A stretch of DNA of 64,000 nt from Mucilaginibacter sp. PAMB04168 (GTDB lineage Bacteria; Bacteroidota; Bacteroidia; Sphingobacteriales; Sphingobacteriaceae), in assembly GCF_039634365.2 (NCBI RefSeq), contig NZ_CP155079.2, positions 1,488,001 to 1,552,000 on the forward strand, written 5' to 3'. Shown here piece after piece: positions 55,043 through 64,000 of the stretch. Numbering within the stretch: the first letter of the stretch is position 1; every line of letters starts with the position of its first letter. Made by a program: the position numbers and the translations under genes. The notes beneath the pieces were generated by a model that had not been told where the DNA came from, made no database searches, and was given only the letters and a program-made list of their open reading frames with translations.

Positions 55043-57634
55043 ATGCCCTCATACAGACATTATTTACCTACTTCGTTATTAATTTTGGCGGGTGCCATTA
55101 TAGCGCCTGTTACCAGTATTTCAGCACAAAGCAAACCTAAAGCCGACAGCATAACCATCGCCGTAGCGCCGGACTATAACCGCGTGAGCGGAGTTCATCG
55201 TTTCCTTCTGGGCGAAAATTATCGTAAAGAGTGGGGCACACCCGTTAAACTGCGTATTGTTAACCTTGCCACCGAAAAGGGCGGATTGGTTATTGAAGAA
55301 AAAGGAGGCGGCATGCAAACCAAATCGCTGCGCTTAAAAGACAAAACAGGGCAGGAGTGGGTGTTGCGTTCGGTACAAAAGTATCCGGAGCGTGTTTTGC
55401 CGCCGCAATTACGTTCGGGCTTAACCAAAGCTATCATTCAGGATCAAACATCTACCGCTAATCCTTTTGCCTCGTTAACGGTACCGGTTTTGGCCGAGGC
55501 GCTGCAGATAAAGCATTCTAACCCGGAAATAGTTTATATAGGCGACGATCCGGTACTGGGTAAGTTTCGTAAAGATTATAAAAATGCGGTATATCTGTTT
55601 GAAGAACGTGAACCGCTCGAATCAGACAATACCGATAATACCAAAAAGGTACAAAAGAAGCTACGCGAAGATAACGACGTTCGCGTTGACCAAAAGCTGG
55701 TTTTAAGGGCACGTTTGCTTGACCACGTTTTGGGCGACTGGGACCGCCATGATGACCAGTGGCGCTGGGATAAAGCTAAAGACAAAAAGGAAACAGTTTA
55801 TACACCCATCCCACGCGACCGCGACCAGGTCTATTACAAAACATCGGGCGTGCTGCCCTGGATTGTATCACACCAGTGGTTAAAAGCTAAGTTTCAGCCT
55901 TATAGTGACAATGTACGCGATGTTGGTGCCTGGAACTTTAACGGCCGTAACTTTGACCGGTACTTCTTAAATGAGCTGAGCGAGAAGGATTGGAAAGAAC
56001 AGATTGAGTACGTACAAGCGCATTTAACCAATGAGGTGGTTGATAAAGCCATGCACCGTATGCCGCCAAAGGTATATGCCCTATCCGGTAAAAAGATAAC
56101 CAAAACTCTTTTGGCACGCCGTGATAACCTTAATAAGATAGGCATGGAGTATTACCGTTTTTTGTCAAAAACAGTGGATGTGCCGGCAAGTGAAAAGGAT
56201 GAGTTGATAGAGGTAAAAATGCGCGACAGCGGCCGGGTTAAGCTGGTTGTTCGGAATATTAAGAAAGACAACACGGTGGGCCGCGAAGTATACGAGCGTA
56301 CGTTTAACCCCGATGTAACCGACGAAATAAGGGTTTACGGTTTCGGTGGTGGCGATAAGTTTGAGGTAACCGGTAGCGTTAAGTCGCCTATAAAGGTTAG
56401 AATGATTGGGGCAACTGGCAGCGTAGATACGTTTGTGGTAAGCAAGGAGGTTGATAATAAACACAAGCTCTATGTATATGACCGCAAGGATGAAACTAAT
56501 GTATTGCCAGACCGCAGCTTGGCACGTGTACGCACCGGAGCCGATACCACAGTTACGTATTTTGACCGCAAAAACTTCAAGTATGACCGGCCCGAACCCA
56601 TTGTATTTGCCCGGTATAATAATGATTATGGTGTTATACTAAGCCTAGGGTACGCCTATACCAAGCAAGGTTTTAGGAACGATCCTTATGAATGGCGGCA
56701 GGAAGTGATAGCAAACTATGCGTTTGGCCGTAAATCTTTCCTGATACGTTATAACGGTGATTTTAAGAATGCAATTGGCAATAATGACATTATAGCGCAT
56801 CTTACTTCAAGAGGTCCGCACAACATCAGTAACTTCTTTGGTGTTGGCAACGAAACTTCGTTCAATCCGGATAATAACGGTATCCAATTGTTCCGTAACC
56901 AGTACGACCATATATATGGCGATGTACGGCTGGCACATACTTACAATAAGGTTAAGTTAAGCGCCGGTGTAACCGGACAATTTTATTACGCAGATGCTAC
57001 CGAAAATGTAAATCGTTACTTGGGTATTTACAATTTGCAAAATCCGCAAGAACAGGTGTTTGGTACTAAAACTTACGCAGGTTTAATTACCGGTGCAGAA
57101 ATAGATACCCGGAATAACCAGTTACTAACCTCAAAAGGTGTTTATTGGAATACTACTTTAAGAGGATTGCAGGAACTAAGCCACCGAAACCAGCGGTATG
57201 CGCAGTTGCAAACAGAGTTTAGCTTTTTCGTTAACCCCGATCGTGATTCGGTATTTGTAATTGCAACCAGGTTGGGTGGCGGAACTACCTTAGGCCATGC
57301 CGAATATTTTCAACAGCTAAAGCTGGGCGGGTCAGATAACCTTCGTGGTTTCCGTACGTGGCGGTTTACTGGTAAGAGCATGGTATATAACAATATTGAA
57401 GCGCGTTTAAAAGTACTCGATTTTAATTCGTACCTGTTTCCGGGCAGCTTGGGTATTATTGGCTTTAATGACGTAGGCAGGGTTTGGACACCAGGTGAAA
57501 AATCGTCACAGTGGCATGATGGGTATGGTGGCGGTATCTTCCTGGTTCCGGCCGAATTGTTATTGATTCAGGCAACCATAGGCCACTCTAAAGAAGGGAA
57601 ATTTGTATACGTTAACTTAGGTTACAGGTTTTAA
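55043..57634 (+). CDS. Omp85/BamA-type outer membrane barrel with kinase-like N-terminal half
   Basis: An 863-residue exported protein; the signal peptide ends at SISAQ (about residue 29). The C-terminal part (about 520-863) is a 16-strand Omp85-type beta barrel: GGSDNLRGFRTWRFTGK is the substrate-pore RGF motif and the protein ends in a beta strand with aromatic Phe (YVNLGYRF). Instead of POTRA domains, the N-terminal half shows a protein-kinase-like pattern: a Lys at 113 (RSVQKYPER), a DHVLGDWDRHDDQW block at 227-240 like the catalytic loop of Fam20/PI3K-like kinases (DRH), and PIPRDRDQ at 255-262 as a possible metal Asp (259 or 261). The kinase reading is inference. Confidence 0.85.
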   Translation: MPSYRHYLPTSLLILAGAIIAPVTSISAQSKPKADSITIAVAPDYNRVSGVHRFLLGENYRKEWGTPVKLRIVNLATEKGGLVIEEKGGGMQTKSLRLKDKTGQEWVLRSVQKYPERVLPPQLRSGLTKAIIQDQTSTANPFASLTVPVLAEALQIKHSNPEIVYIGDDPVLGKFRKDYKNAVYLFEEREPLESDNTDNTKKVQKKLREDNDVRVDQKLVLRARLLDHVLGDWDRHDDQWRWDKAKDKKETVYTPIPRDRDQVYYKTSGVLPWIVSHQWLKAKFQPYSDNVRDVGAWNFNGRNFDRYFLNELSEKDWKEQIEYVQAHLTNEVVDKAMHRMPPKVYALSGKKITKTLLARRDNLNKIGMEYYRFLSKTVDVPASEKDELIEVKMRDSGRVKLVVRNIKKDNTVGREVYERTFNPDVTDEIRVYGFGGGDKFEVTGSVKSPIKVRMIGATGSVDTFVVSKEVDNKHKLYVYDRKDETNVLPDRSLARVRTGADTTVTYFDRKNFKYDRPEPIVFARYNNDYGVILSLGYAYTKQGFRNDPYEWRQEVIANYAFGRKSFLIRYNGDFKNAIGNNDIIAHLTSRGPHNISNFFGVGNETSFNPDNNGIQLFRNQYDHIYGDVRLAHTYNKVKLSAGVTGQFYYADATENVNRYLGIYNLQNPQEQVFGTKTYAGLITGAEIDTRNNQLLTSKGVYWNTTLRGLQELSHRNQRYAQLQTEFSFFVNPDRDSVFVIATRLGGGTTLGHAEYFQQLKLGGSDNLRGFRTWRFTGKSMVYNNIEARLKVLDFNSYLFPGSLGIIGFNDVGRVWTPGEKSSQWHDGYGGGIFLVPAELLLIQATIGHSKEGKFVYVNLGYRF

Positions 57635-57648
57635 CAGTAACGAATCAT

Positions 57649-57682
57649 AAGGGCATACAGGTTGTTAAAGCCTGTTTGCCTT
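57649..57682. terminator. Weak hairpin between convergent genes
   Basis: AAGGGCATACAGG (57649-57661) pairs with CCTGTTTGCCTT (57671-57682) with one bulge and one mismatch and a 9-base loop. There is no clear T-run, so it is a poor but plausible terminator between the Omp85 gene and the convergent response regulator gene. Confidence 0.4.
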
Positions 57683-57716
57683 ATATATATCCAATAAGTA
57701 ACAAACTAACCTTTGA

Positions 57717-58079
57717 TTAATTTAATCTCAGGCAGTTGTTAACAGTATCTATAAATTCGTTAAGATCAAAAGGTTTTGCGATCACCGCATCACAACCGAA
57801 ACTAAAGAAATCGAGTTTGGAGGTGTAAGCCGAAAAGATAATGACCGGTATTTTATGTAAGGATTTGTGCGATTTAAACATGCGGCATATCTCGCCACCA
57901 TTGTCATCCATCAGTTTATAATCCAAAATAATTAGATCGGGCTTGTAGTCTTCAGCTACAGTCACTATAGATTTACTCTCTGATGTGCTTTTAACCTCAA
58001 ATTGCTCGTAGGTAAGAACTTCATGCACTATCTCCAGGATATCCATATTATCGTCAAGTACCAAGATACGTTTCAACAT
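57717..58079 (-). CDS. Single-domain response regulator
   Basis: A 120-residue receiver (REC) domain without output domain. It shows the acidic pair DD (9-10), phospho-acceptor Asp53 (ILDYK), switch Ser83 (IFSAYTS) and Lys102 (AKPFD). Probably acts by protein-protein interaction or as a phosphorelay carrier. It is the last of three signal genes in the same direction (multi-PAS kinase at 58823, regulator at 58321); the 241-base gap from 58079 to 58321 suggests a separate transcript. Confidence 0.93.
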   Translation of the reverse strand: MLKRILVLDDNMDILEIVHEVLTYEQFEVKSTSESKSIVTVAEDYKPDLIILDYKLMDDNGGEICRMFKSHKSLHKIPVIIFSAYTSKLDFFSFGCDAVIAKPFDLNEFIDTVNNCLRLN

Positions 58080-58320
58080 ATTGTCAGCTTTAAAATTAAA
58101 AAGGCTGAGAGGTTGTGCATAAGCATAGTGTTACGCTACGCTGGAGTACGGGAAGTGCTAAAATGAGTCAGATTTTTTAATTAAAACAAAACTACTAAAA
58201 TTATTAATATTAGGAAGCTTAGTTTAAAATTAAGAGGTATGCGCACAAATTTTAAAATTGTAAGCTAGTACTTTACGCATTGCCTTATTAATAGGGATGT
58301 AAGGCAGTTATAATAGCCTT

Positions 58321-58692
58321 TTATACAAACGAAGGCTGGTTAGAAAGCATTTCTATCTTACTCACTAGCTCCTCCATATCAAAAGGTTTAGCTAAAAAGT
58401 CGTTGGCTCCAGCTTCCAAAGCCGATTCCTTAATGTCTTTACTGGCCGACACCATAAGCACCGGGATATGGCGGGTGTCTGCTTTAGATTTTAACTCCTT
58501 ACAAATATCGCGACCATCACAGCCCGACATCCATATATCCAATACTAAAACATCCGGATAATCATCCTGAATAGCCAAAACATCGATACCGTTATAGGTA
58601 GAAGACACCTCGTACCCGTAAAATTCAAGAATCATTTCTACCGCATCTACAATTCCCGGATCGTCGTCTGCAATCAGTATTCGCTTTGCCAT
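58321..58692 (-). CDS. Single-domain response regulator next to hybrid-type PAS kinase
   Basis: A 123-residue REC domain: DDD at 9-11, phospho-acceptor Asp52 (LDIWM), Ser82-Ala-Ser84 switch region (MVSASKD) and Lys102 (AKPFD). No output domain. Its start is 131 bases from the stop of the multi-PAS histidine kinase, the likely partner. A perfect minus-strand -7 box CAAACTTA complement is at 58711-58718, about 20 bases upstream of the start, with no -33 TTG. Confidence 0.93.
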   Translation of the reverse strand: MAKRILIADDDPGIVDAVEMILEFYGYEVSSTYNGIDVLAIQDDYPDVLVLDIWMSGCDGRDICKELKSKADTRHIPVLMVSASKDIKESALEAGANDFLAKPFDMEELVSKIEMLSNQPSFV

Positions 58693-58822
58693 GTTATCAT
58701 TAGGTAACTACAAACTTAAATAATTGTAAAATCAGTTAAAAAATTATTTAAAAATAATTGTTGCAACTTGTAAAATAAGTAGTAGAAGGCTTTTGTGATA
58801 TACGTTTGGGACTATATCAGTC

Positions 58823-61411
58823 CTAGCGGTGTAATGGTAGTGAAATGCAAAAGGTGGACCCTTCACCTACAACAGAGTTAACCCAAATTCGTCCTCCCTC
58901 GCGCTGTATAATTTCTGACGATATATACAGCCCAAGGCCCAGCCCCGGAAAAGTGTGTTGCTTATCGCCGCTTACACGATAAAATTGCTCAAATACTCTG
59001 TCCTTTTTATCGGCACTTATGCCAATACCAAAATCTTGCACGCATAAATTCAATTCATCACCTTCAACGGTTGTTTTGATAATGATTTTATCTGCAAGTG
59101 GCGAGTACTTAATGGCGTTGGTTATTAAGTTAGTAATTACCTGCCCTATACGGTCTCGGTCAGCGTAAACTGTAATTCCGGGTTGCAGTTCGGTAATTAT
59201 TTGGTGTTTTGTTGTAGTACGTTGTAAGTCTTCAATCAACTCACCGGCTAGTGCACCGAAATCAAAATAGTCGTCATTAAACTGCAGGCGGCCCGATTGT
59301 ATTTTAGTGACATCCAGCAAGTCGCCAATGAGGCTGGTTAAGCGGTCAACCTGGGCATTCATTTTGTTGAGCATGTTTGCCTTCTTTTCATCGCCCTCGC
59401 GCTGAAAAACAGCTTGCAATACTTGCGTATAAGCCTTTATGCTGGTTACCGGTGTTTTAAGCTCGTGGCTGGCTATGCCTATAAACTCGTCTTTTTGCTG
59501 CTGTAATTGCTTTTGCTCGGTAATATCCACGCAAGCGCCTATATAACCTTTAAAAAAGCCTTCGGCACTATACTGCGGGTTGCCCGTACATACCACCCAG
59601 CGGGTAGTACCATCTACGTGTTTAAGCCTGAATTGACATTCGTGAAATCGCTGTGCCTGAAAATCCCCCTTAAATTTATTGGATGCAAATTCAAGGTCTT
59701 CAGTTGCAATAGAATTGAGCCAGCCGGCACCAAGATGTGCACTCAGTTCTCTTCCCGTCCAATTGATCCACACTTTATTAACGTAAGTAATGCCGCCTTC
59801 ATCGTTACACATCCACAAAGCGGCAGGCGAAGCAGTGGTTATAGCCCTAAATACTTCTTCACTATCAATAAGCGCCTTGCGAGCTTCAATCTCAGGCCTT
59901 AAATCGCGCACTACCGACGCGTTGCCAACAGGTTCGCCCGTTGCTGTGTCTCTTAAAAGCAAGGTTGTTGCAAAGCCGGGAATAGGTTCGCCGGTTTTAA
60001 AGTTGCGGTACATTACCTGCCCTTCCCATCGCCCCTCTTTTAACAAAGTAGGGTTAATGACCTGATCAATCCTTTCAACCTCAGCCGGCATTACATATTC
60101 TGCAAGATGACGTTTCGCTCCTTCCAAGCTGTCAAAGTCCATCATCCGTACGCCTGCATGGTTAAGGTAAGTTAATTTGCCGCTCCAGTCGCTCAGGCTA
60201 ATAAAATCGTTGCTGTTTTCAATAAGCCATAAAAGTTTTTGTTGCTCCTGTCTGGCTTCGGCTTCAGCAGTTATATCCTGTACAATACCTGCAAAATGCA
60301 CAGGCTTACCGTTTTCAAAGGAATATCTGCCCAGCACCTTTGCCCAATGTACCGAGCCATCGTTCCATACAAAGCGTGCCTCGTAAAGTAACTTGCCGGT
60401 TTTCATCGCTTCATCATAAGCTGCCTGGCGTAGTTGCCGGTCATCGGGATGTACGTAATCTATAAAGGCATTGCGTGTAATGCCTGTAGTGTCGTTTCCG
60501 GTTAAAGTTTTGGCGAATAAGGGTGTGTAGGTAATATTATTAGTAGGCAGGTGAATTAAAAAGCTGCCCGCGTCAATATTTTCTAAGGCGAGCTGAGCCA
60601 GTTGCTCGGCAGTATGAGCTTTTTCATCAGCTATTACCTGACTGCTAATATCTTGGGCAATACCTGAAAAACGAATAGCTTTTCCTTCTTCGTTAAAATA
60701 AGCCTTGCCTCTGCAATGCAGCCAGCGCAGCTGTCCATCCTCCACGCCAATGGTTCTGAACTTTATGTTATACTGACCGCCCGACTGCGGGTTGAGTGCC
60801 CAGTTCACTGCCCCGTCAACCATGAGCTGGTCATCAGGATGCATGCAATTTAAAACCTCGTCATAAGCAACCACATCATCTTTCGAAAACCCGAAAAGCT
60901 GTTTAACCCGGTCGTCCCAAGTTACTAACTGATGTTGAAGATCTAAATCCCAGGTTCCGATACCGGCAGCTGTAAGTGAGAAAGCCAGTTGCTGCTCGGC
61001 TTCATCAGCACGCTTACGGGCCAGTACCAGGTCCGTTACATTGGTAGCTGTATTTAATATTGCCCAAACAATGCCGTCTTTATCAAATAAAGGCTTGTAA
61101 GTAAAATTGTAAAAATAATCTTGCAAAACGCCATCTACAACAAGCTTAACTAAATCTTCCTTAGCTTCATAAGTAGTACCGCTGCTGTAAACGTCTTGCA
61201 GGAGCTGATGAAAGGGCTGGCCATCCAGTTCGGGTAGGGCTTCATGCAATGTCTTACCTATAACCGAAGCCTCCTTACCCCATGTGCCAACAATCATAGC
61301 CTTGTTAGCAAAATGTATGCGCATCTCGGGGCCGGTGTAAAGCCCTATAGGGGTGGGCGATTCCTCTATTAACGCACGAAGTGCAGCAATATCATTCTGT
61401 AGGGATTCCAT
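58823..61411 (-). CDS. Cytoplasmic multi-PAS sensor histidine kinase
   Basis: An 862-residue kinase without membrane segments. Five PAS/PAC modules can be followed by their repeated WxxxxGRA/I-type ends (about 10-130, 145-265, 265-390, 390-510 and 515-635, e.g. LHCRGKAYFNEEGKAIRFSG), then HisKA with FIGIASHELKTP (phospho-acceptor His at about 649) and a HATPase core at about 745-862 with NAIKYSP, DFGIGI and GLGLGLYIS. It is a soluble sensor of redox, light or small ligands, to be determined. Likely signals to the single-domain regulators downstream (58321 and 57717). Confidence 0.94.
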   Translation of the reverse strand: MESLQNDIAALRALIEESPTPIGLYTGPEMRIHFANKAMIVGTWGKEASVIGKTLHEALPELDGQPFHQLLQDVYSSGTTYEAKEDLVKLVVDGVLQDYFYNFTYKPLFDKDGIVWAILNTATNVTDLVLARKRADEAEQQLAFSLTAAGIGTWDLDLQHQLVTWDDRVKQLFGFSKDDVVAYDEVLNCMHPDDQLMVDGAVNWALNPQSGGQYNIKFRTIGVEDGQLRWLHCRGKAYFNEEGKAIRFSGIAQDISSQVIADEKAHTAEQLAQLALENIDAGSFLIHLPTNNITYTPLFAKTLTGNDTTGITRNAFIDYVHPDDRQLRQAAYDEAMKTGKLLYEARFVWNDGSVHWAKVLGRYSFENGKPVHFAGIVQDITAEAEARQEQQKLLWLIENSNDFISLSDWSGKLTYLNHAGVRMMDFDSLEGAKRHLAEYVMPAEVERIDQVINPTLLKEGRWEGQVMYRNFKTGEPIPGFATTLLLRDTATGEPVGNASVVRDLRPEIEARKALIDSEEVFRAITTASPAALWMCNDEGGITYVNKVWINWTGRELSAHLGAGWLNSIATEDLEFASNKFKGDFQAQRFHECQFRLKHVDGTTRWVVCTGNPQYSAEGFFKGYIGACVDITEQKQLQQQKDEFIGIASHELKTPVTSIKAYTQVLQAVFQREGDEKKANMLNKMNAQVDRLTSLIGDLLDVTKIQSGRLQFNDDYFDFGALAGELIEDLQRTTTKHQIITELQPGITVYADRDRIGQVITNLITNAIKYSPLADKIIIKTTVEGDELNLCVQDFGIGISADKKDRVFEQFYRVSGDKQHTFPGLGLGLYISSEIIQREGGRIWVNSVVGEGSTFCISLPLHR

Positions 61412-61510
61412 CTAATAGTTTAACAGGGCATGTCTGCATTCTCACTTTATCAGAGATAAAAAGCATGTCCACATAGATACGGATAATATATTTTGGGGGC
61501 TTAAAGAATT

Positions 61511-62350
61511 TTAAAATAAAGAATACTGCATGGCCCGGGGTGATAACGGCTGATAGTTTTGCACTGCTATAGCAGCATAATTGTTATTGGTGATCATAAA
61601 AACCGGCGATTCCTCATAGCGGCTGGCCACATGTACCTGCGTAACACCTGCATGTTCAACAAAAAGGTTACGTGCCAGTTTAGGGCAGTTATTATCTTTA
61701 GATAAATGCGACAACAACACATGGCTCATAAAGTCGGGTTTATGATTGATGAACAAGTCCAGCGCCTGCCGGTTGGATAAGTGACCGCGCCCACCGGTTA
61801 TACGCCTTTTTAAATGATAAGGGTAATTACCCTGTGCCAGCATTTGCTCGTCGTAATTAGTTTCTAAAAAGGCAGCATGGCATTGCTTAAAATGTGTGAT
61901 AAGATGCTGGCAGGGTGCACCTATATCGGTAAACACGCCTACATTAATATCATTGTAAGACACAACGAAACTATGCGGCTCGGCAGCATCATGGAATTTA
62001 GGGAATGCCGATATGGTAAGGTTGCCTGCCTTTACAGGCTCGTAGCCTCTAAAAGTGCGTACCAAATGCTGCTCTAAAAATAAGCGGCCATATTGCATGG
62101 TGGCATGGGTAATATATACCGGCAACTGGTATTTTTTAGAAAGCACAGCAACGCCGCGAATATGGTCTGAGTGCTCATGCGAAATGAATATAGCTTTCAC
62201 TTTTTGCATAGAAAGGCCCAGGCGTTGCATGCGTTTTTCGGTTTCGCGGCATGATATGCCTACGTCAATCAGCACAGCCTCATGCTGATTGCCCACATAG
62301 TAACAGTTGCCGTTGCTCCCTGAGTTAAGTGAAGTAATGTATAAAGCCAT
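61511..62350 (-). CDS. MBL-fold metallo-hydrolase, YycJ/WalJ-like
   Basis: A 279-residue beta-lactamase-fold hydrolase (start at Met3, 62350, preferred: MALYITSLNSGSNGN). The double-zinc site is seen as SHEHSDH (about 58-64), with further ligands His near 124-126 (FHDA), Asp near 141 (FTDIG) and a C-terminal His. The opening SLNSGSNGNCYYV is characteristic of the YycJ/WalJ group, which has been linked to cell-wall metabolism and DNA repair; the exact substrate is unknown. Not in an operon with its neighbours. Confidence 0.9.
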   Translation of the reverse strand: MALYITSLNSGSNGNCYYVGNQHEAVLIDVGISCRETEKRMQRLGLSMQKVKAIFISHEHSDHIRGVAVLSKKYQLPVYITHATMQYGRLFLEQHLVRTFRGYEPVKAGNLTISAFPKFHDAAEPHSFVVSYNDINVGVFTDIGAPCQHLITHFKQCHAAFLETNYDEQMLAQGNYPYHLKRRITGGRGHLSNRQALDLFINHKPDFMSHVLLSHLSKDNNCPKLARNLFVEHAGVTQVHVASRYEESPVFMITNNNYAAIAVQNYQPLSPRAMQYSLF

Positions 62351-62519
62351 TTGCAATTACAAAGTAACCGGTTTTTGGCCAAAGTAATTAAGGTTTGATT
62401 AATTTATTTTCAGAATGGATTTTAGAAAACTGATTTATAATGGTTTATTTATTCTAAAAAAATTAGTATGTCTATTACTATAAAATGTTCACTTTTAACA
62501 TCTCAAAATTAACCTCATC

Positions 62520-63020
62520 ATGTATCATACCATCAGCGATTTTTTAACCGACTGGCAAAACGAAGCAGCTAACACCGCCAAGCTGTTTTCTTACATTACC
62601 GAAGATGCCAAGGCCATTAAGATTCACCCTAAAATTCGTACGCTCGAGTTTTTGGCCTGGCATATTACCGAAACCATAACGGAGATGGGCAGTAAGGCCG
62701 GGTTGTTTGATGACGACTTGCTCGAACACCAGTCCATACCTGCCACCTTTGCCCAAATTGCCGCCGCTCATCAAAAGTACAATGCGCAATTAGCCGAAAA
62801 CGTGAGCAGCCGGTTGACAGATGCTGACTTACAGGATGAAGTGAATATGTACGGCCAAACCTGGACTAAAAGTACCGTACTATCCGTACTGGTACAGCAT
62901 GAGGCGCATCATCGTAGCCAAATGACGATTATTATGCGCATGGTAGGCTTGCCTGTACCAGGCTTATACGGCCCCTCGCAAGAGGAGTGGGAAGCAATGG
63001 GCATGCCTGCAATGCCGTAA
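62520..63020 (+). CDS. DinB-like metal-binding protein
   Basis: A 166-residue four-helix-bundle protein of the DinB/YfiT group. The metal triad is His48 (AWHIT), His127 and His131 (QHEAHHR), the usual H...HxxxH arrangement. Some members are thiol transferases, others stress-induced proteins of unknown activity. The gene at 63078 follows 57 bases later and may be co-transcribed. Confidence 0.9.
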   Translation: MYHTISDFLTDWQNEAANTAKLFSYITEDAKAIKIHPKIRTLEFLAWHITETITEMGSKAGLFDDDLLEHQSIPATFAQIAAAHQKYNAQLAENVSSRLTDADLQDEVNMYGQTWTKSTVLSVLVQHEAHHRSQMTIIMRMVGLPVPGLYGPSQEEWEAMGMPAMP

Positions 63021-63077
63021 CCAAGGGCAAACATTTTGCGGGCTGATGCGTCTCTGTGTAAGTACCAATTTATTGCT

Positions 63078-63362
63078 ATGGAAACTTTTGAAATACCAGT
63101 TGGCCCAAGCCAGCGCCTGCTTAAAATTGAACCGCAAGGAACTACCAATACGTATAAAATTTTTGCTGCCGACAGGGCACAGGATTGGATTGACCACGAA
63201 CAGGCCCGCTCGGTAGATATACCAGATGATGGCTTATTAGGAACCATAACTGTACGCAGCGACCGCGATTTTGATTTTGAAGGCGGCGGCGCTTTCTCCG
63301 GAGATGAAATATTGGGTATTGCCGCACAAATTACGTTGCATCCATCTTTCCAGCAACAATAG
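63078..63362 (+). CDS. Small hypothetical protein, 94 residues
   Basis: The frame opens at 63036, but ATG at 63078 (METFEIPVGPSQRLLKIEPQ) is the sensible start. The protein is acidic and beta-rich, with no signal peptide or membrane segment; near the end there is a Gly-rich stretch (FEGGGAFSGDEILG). I do not recognise a family. The close position behind the DinB-like gene suggests the same transcript. A hairpin follows at 63400. Confidence 0.6.
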   Translation: METFEIPVGPSQRLLKIEPQGTTNTYKIFAADRAQDWIDHEQARSVDIPDDGLLGTITVRSDRDFDFEGGGAFSGDEILGIAAQITLHPSFQQQ

Positions 63363-63399
63363 CTTTAGTGGCTAAATATCTTTTCGTTTACTTTTATTA

Positions 63400-63452
63400 A
63401 AAGCATTAGCCGCTGGCCTTACTTTGTGTATATCAGCAGCGGCTAATGCTTT
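63400..63452. terminator. Hairpin after the DinB-like operon
   Basis: A 16-bp perfect stem (63400-63415 with 63437-63452), 21-base loop, no T-run right after the stem (TTTTT only at 63462). It may end the DinB transcript or act as a processed 3' hairpin. Confidence 0.5.
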
Positions 63453-63589
63453 ACTCTCCATTTTTCTGCGTAAATGCAATTACGTGCGCAGGTGCTAAGC
63501 TTTCAACTGTCCTGCTCTTAACTGGTTTGCTGGCTAAATAAGTACACCAAGTATTTATATTTACCATCAACCAATCATAAACGAGTTTT

Positions 63590-64000
63590 ATGCAATTTAA
63601 ATCTTTACTAATCCTGGCTGGCTTGCTGTTTTCAGGTATGCCATCAGTTAGAGCCCAACACAAACCCGGAAAACCGGTTAAGAAACCAAACATCATTATT
63701 ATACTGGCCGATGATATGGGCTATTCGGACATTGGCTGCTTTGGAGCTACCACACAAACGCCCAACCTTGATAATATGGCCAAAACCGGGTTAGTGATGA
63801 CCCAGTTTTATAACGCTTCGCGCTGCTGCCCCTCGCGCGCCTCTTTGCTTACGGGGCTTTATCAGCACCAGGCCGGCGTGGGCGATATGGTAAATACACG
63901 TAAGGAACCAGCCTATCAAGGTTATCTTAACAACAACTGTGTAACCATTGCCGAAGCGCTGAAAGGCAGTGGGTATAATACCTATATGGCTGGTAAATGG
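63590..64000 (+). CDS. Secreted sulfatase, N-terminal part (cut by window edge)
   Basis: From ATG at 63590 the frame is open to the end (137 codons). A signal peptide (MQFKSLLILAGLLFSGMPS, cut after VRAQ) is followed by the type I sulfatase N-terminus NIIIILADDMGYSDIGCFG, in which the Asp pair binds calcium, and by RCCPSRASLLTG, the sulfatase signature CxPSR whose first Cys becomes the catalytic formylglycine. It removes sulfate esters, probably from polysaccharides such as glycosaminoglycan- or algal-type polymers. The rest of the gene and its partners are outside the window. Confidence 0.93.
   Translation, partial: MQFKSLLILAGLLFSGMPSVRAQHKPGKPVKKPNIIIILADDMGYSDIGCFGATTQTPNLDNMAKTGLVMTQFYNASRCCPSRASLLTGLYQHQAGVGDMVNTRKEPAYQGYLNNNCVTIAEALKGSGYNTYMAGKW

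Noticed and set aside
63451..63696. 81-codon minus-strand open frame before and over the sulfatase start
   Set aside because: It overlaps the signal peptide and first motif of the sulfatase gene on the opposite strand and shows no protein family features.

Overview
The window looks like a chromosomal segment of a Bacteroidota bacterium of the family Sphingobacteriaceae (Mucilaginibacter or Pedobacter type). The reasons are the gene content (M16/M14/M1 peptidases with signal peptides, GH78 and GH20 glycosidases, a sulfatase, a BatA-type protein, a DUF4199-like protein, a histidine-lacking dihydroorotase homologue, short family proteins found mainly in this phylum), the lack of strong Shine-Dalgarno sequences, and several promoters that fit the phylum-specific pattern TTTG-N19/20-TAnnTTTG. 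The genus is an inference. I saw no rRNA, tRNA, CRISPR array, transposase or phage gene.

Layout. 1-9 kb: the start of an M16 peptidase, a GH78 alpha-L-rhamnosidase, two small conserved proteins, an FtsX-type permease and an M1 peptidase; a 43-bp relic of an M14 peptidase gene lies between the last two. 9-20 kb: an M14 peptidase, a lipoprotein-type short-chain dehydrogenase, guaB, a two-domain M16 peptidase, a carboxylesterase and a LOG-family nucleotidase. 20.7-24.3 kb: two small minus-strand genes and a divergent XRE regulator around a perfect 16-bp palindrome, then trxB and an acyltransferase. 24-36 kb: a GH20 hexosaminidase, a lipoprotein with a basic tail, an aldo/keto reductase, a TPR histidine kinase, a BatA-like protein, a dihydroorotase homologue without catalytic residues, and three small proteins. 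36-44 kb, minus strand: rseP and dxr, a GH3-family/membrane protein/GT2 operon, a second GT2 and a PAP2 phosphatase. 44-51 kb: an HD-domain protein fused to a Pycsar-type membrane effector domain, polyphosphate kinase, a lipoprotein and a 782-residue GAF protein. 51-64 kb: a second PAP2 protein, a flippase-like protein with a phosphodiesterase, an Omp85 barrel with a kinase-like N-terminal half, two response regulators with a multi-PAS kinase, an MBL hydrolase, a DinB protein, a small protein and the start of a sulfatase.

How the genes fit together. Much of the window serves the cell envelope: secreted hydrolases for glycans and peptides, isoprenoid synthesis (dxr), site-2 proteolysis (rseP), lipid phosphatases, glycosyltransferases and a flippase-like protein. 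The parts most worth following up are the HD-PycTM/ppk1/GAF block (possible nucleotide-stress signalling), the kinase-like/Omp85 fusion, the GH3/GT2 operon, the catalytically dead dihydroorotase, the M14 gene relic and the long perfect palindrome at 36.2 kb.
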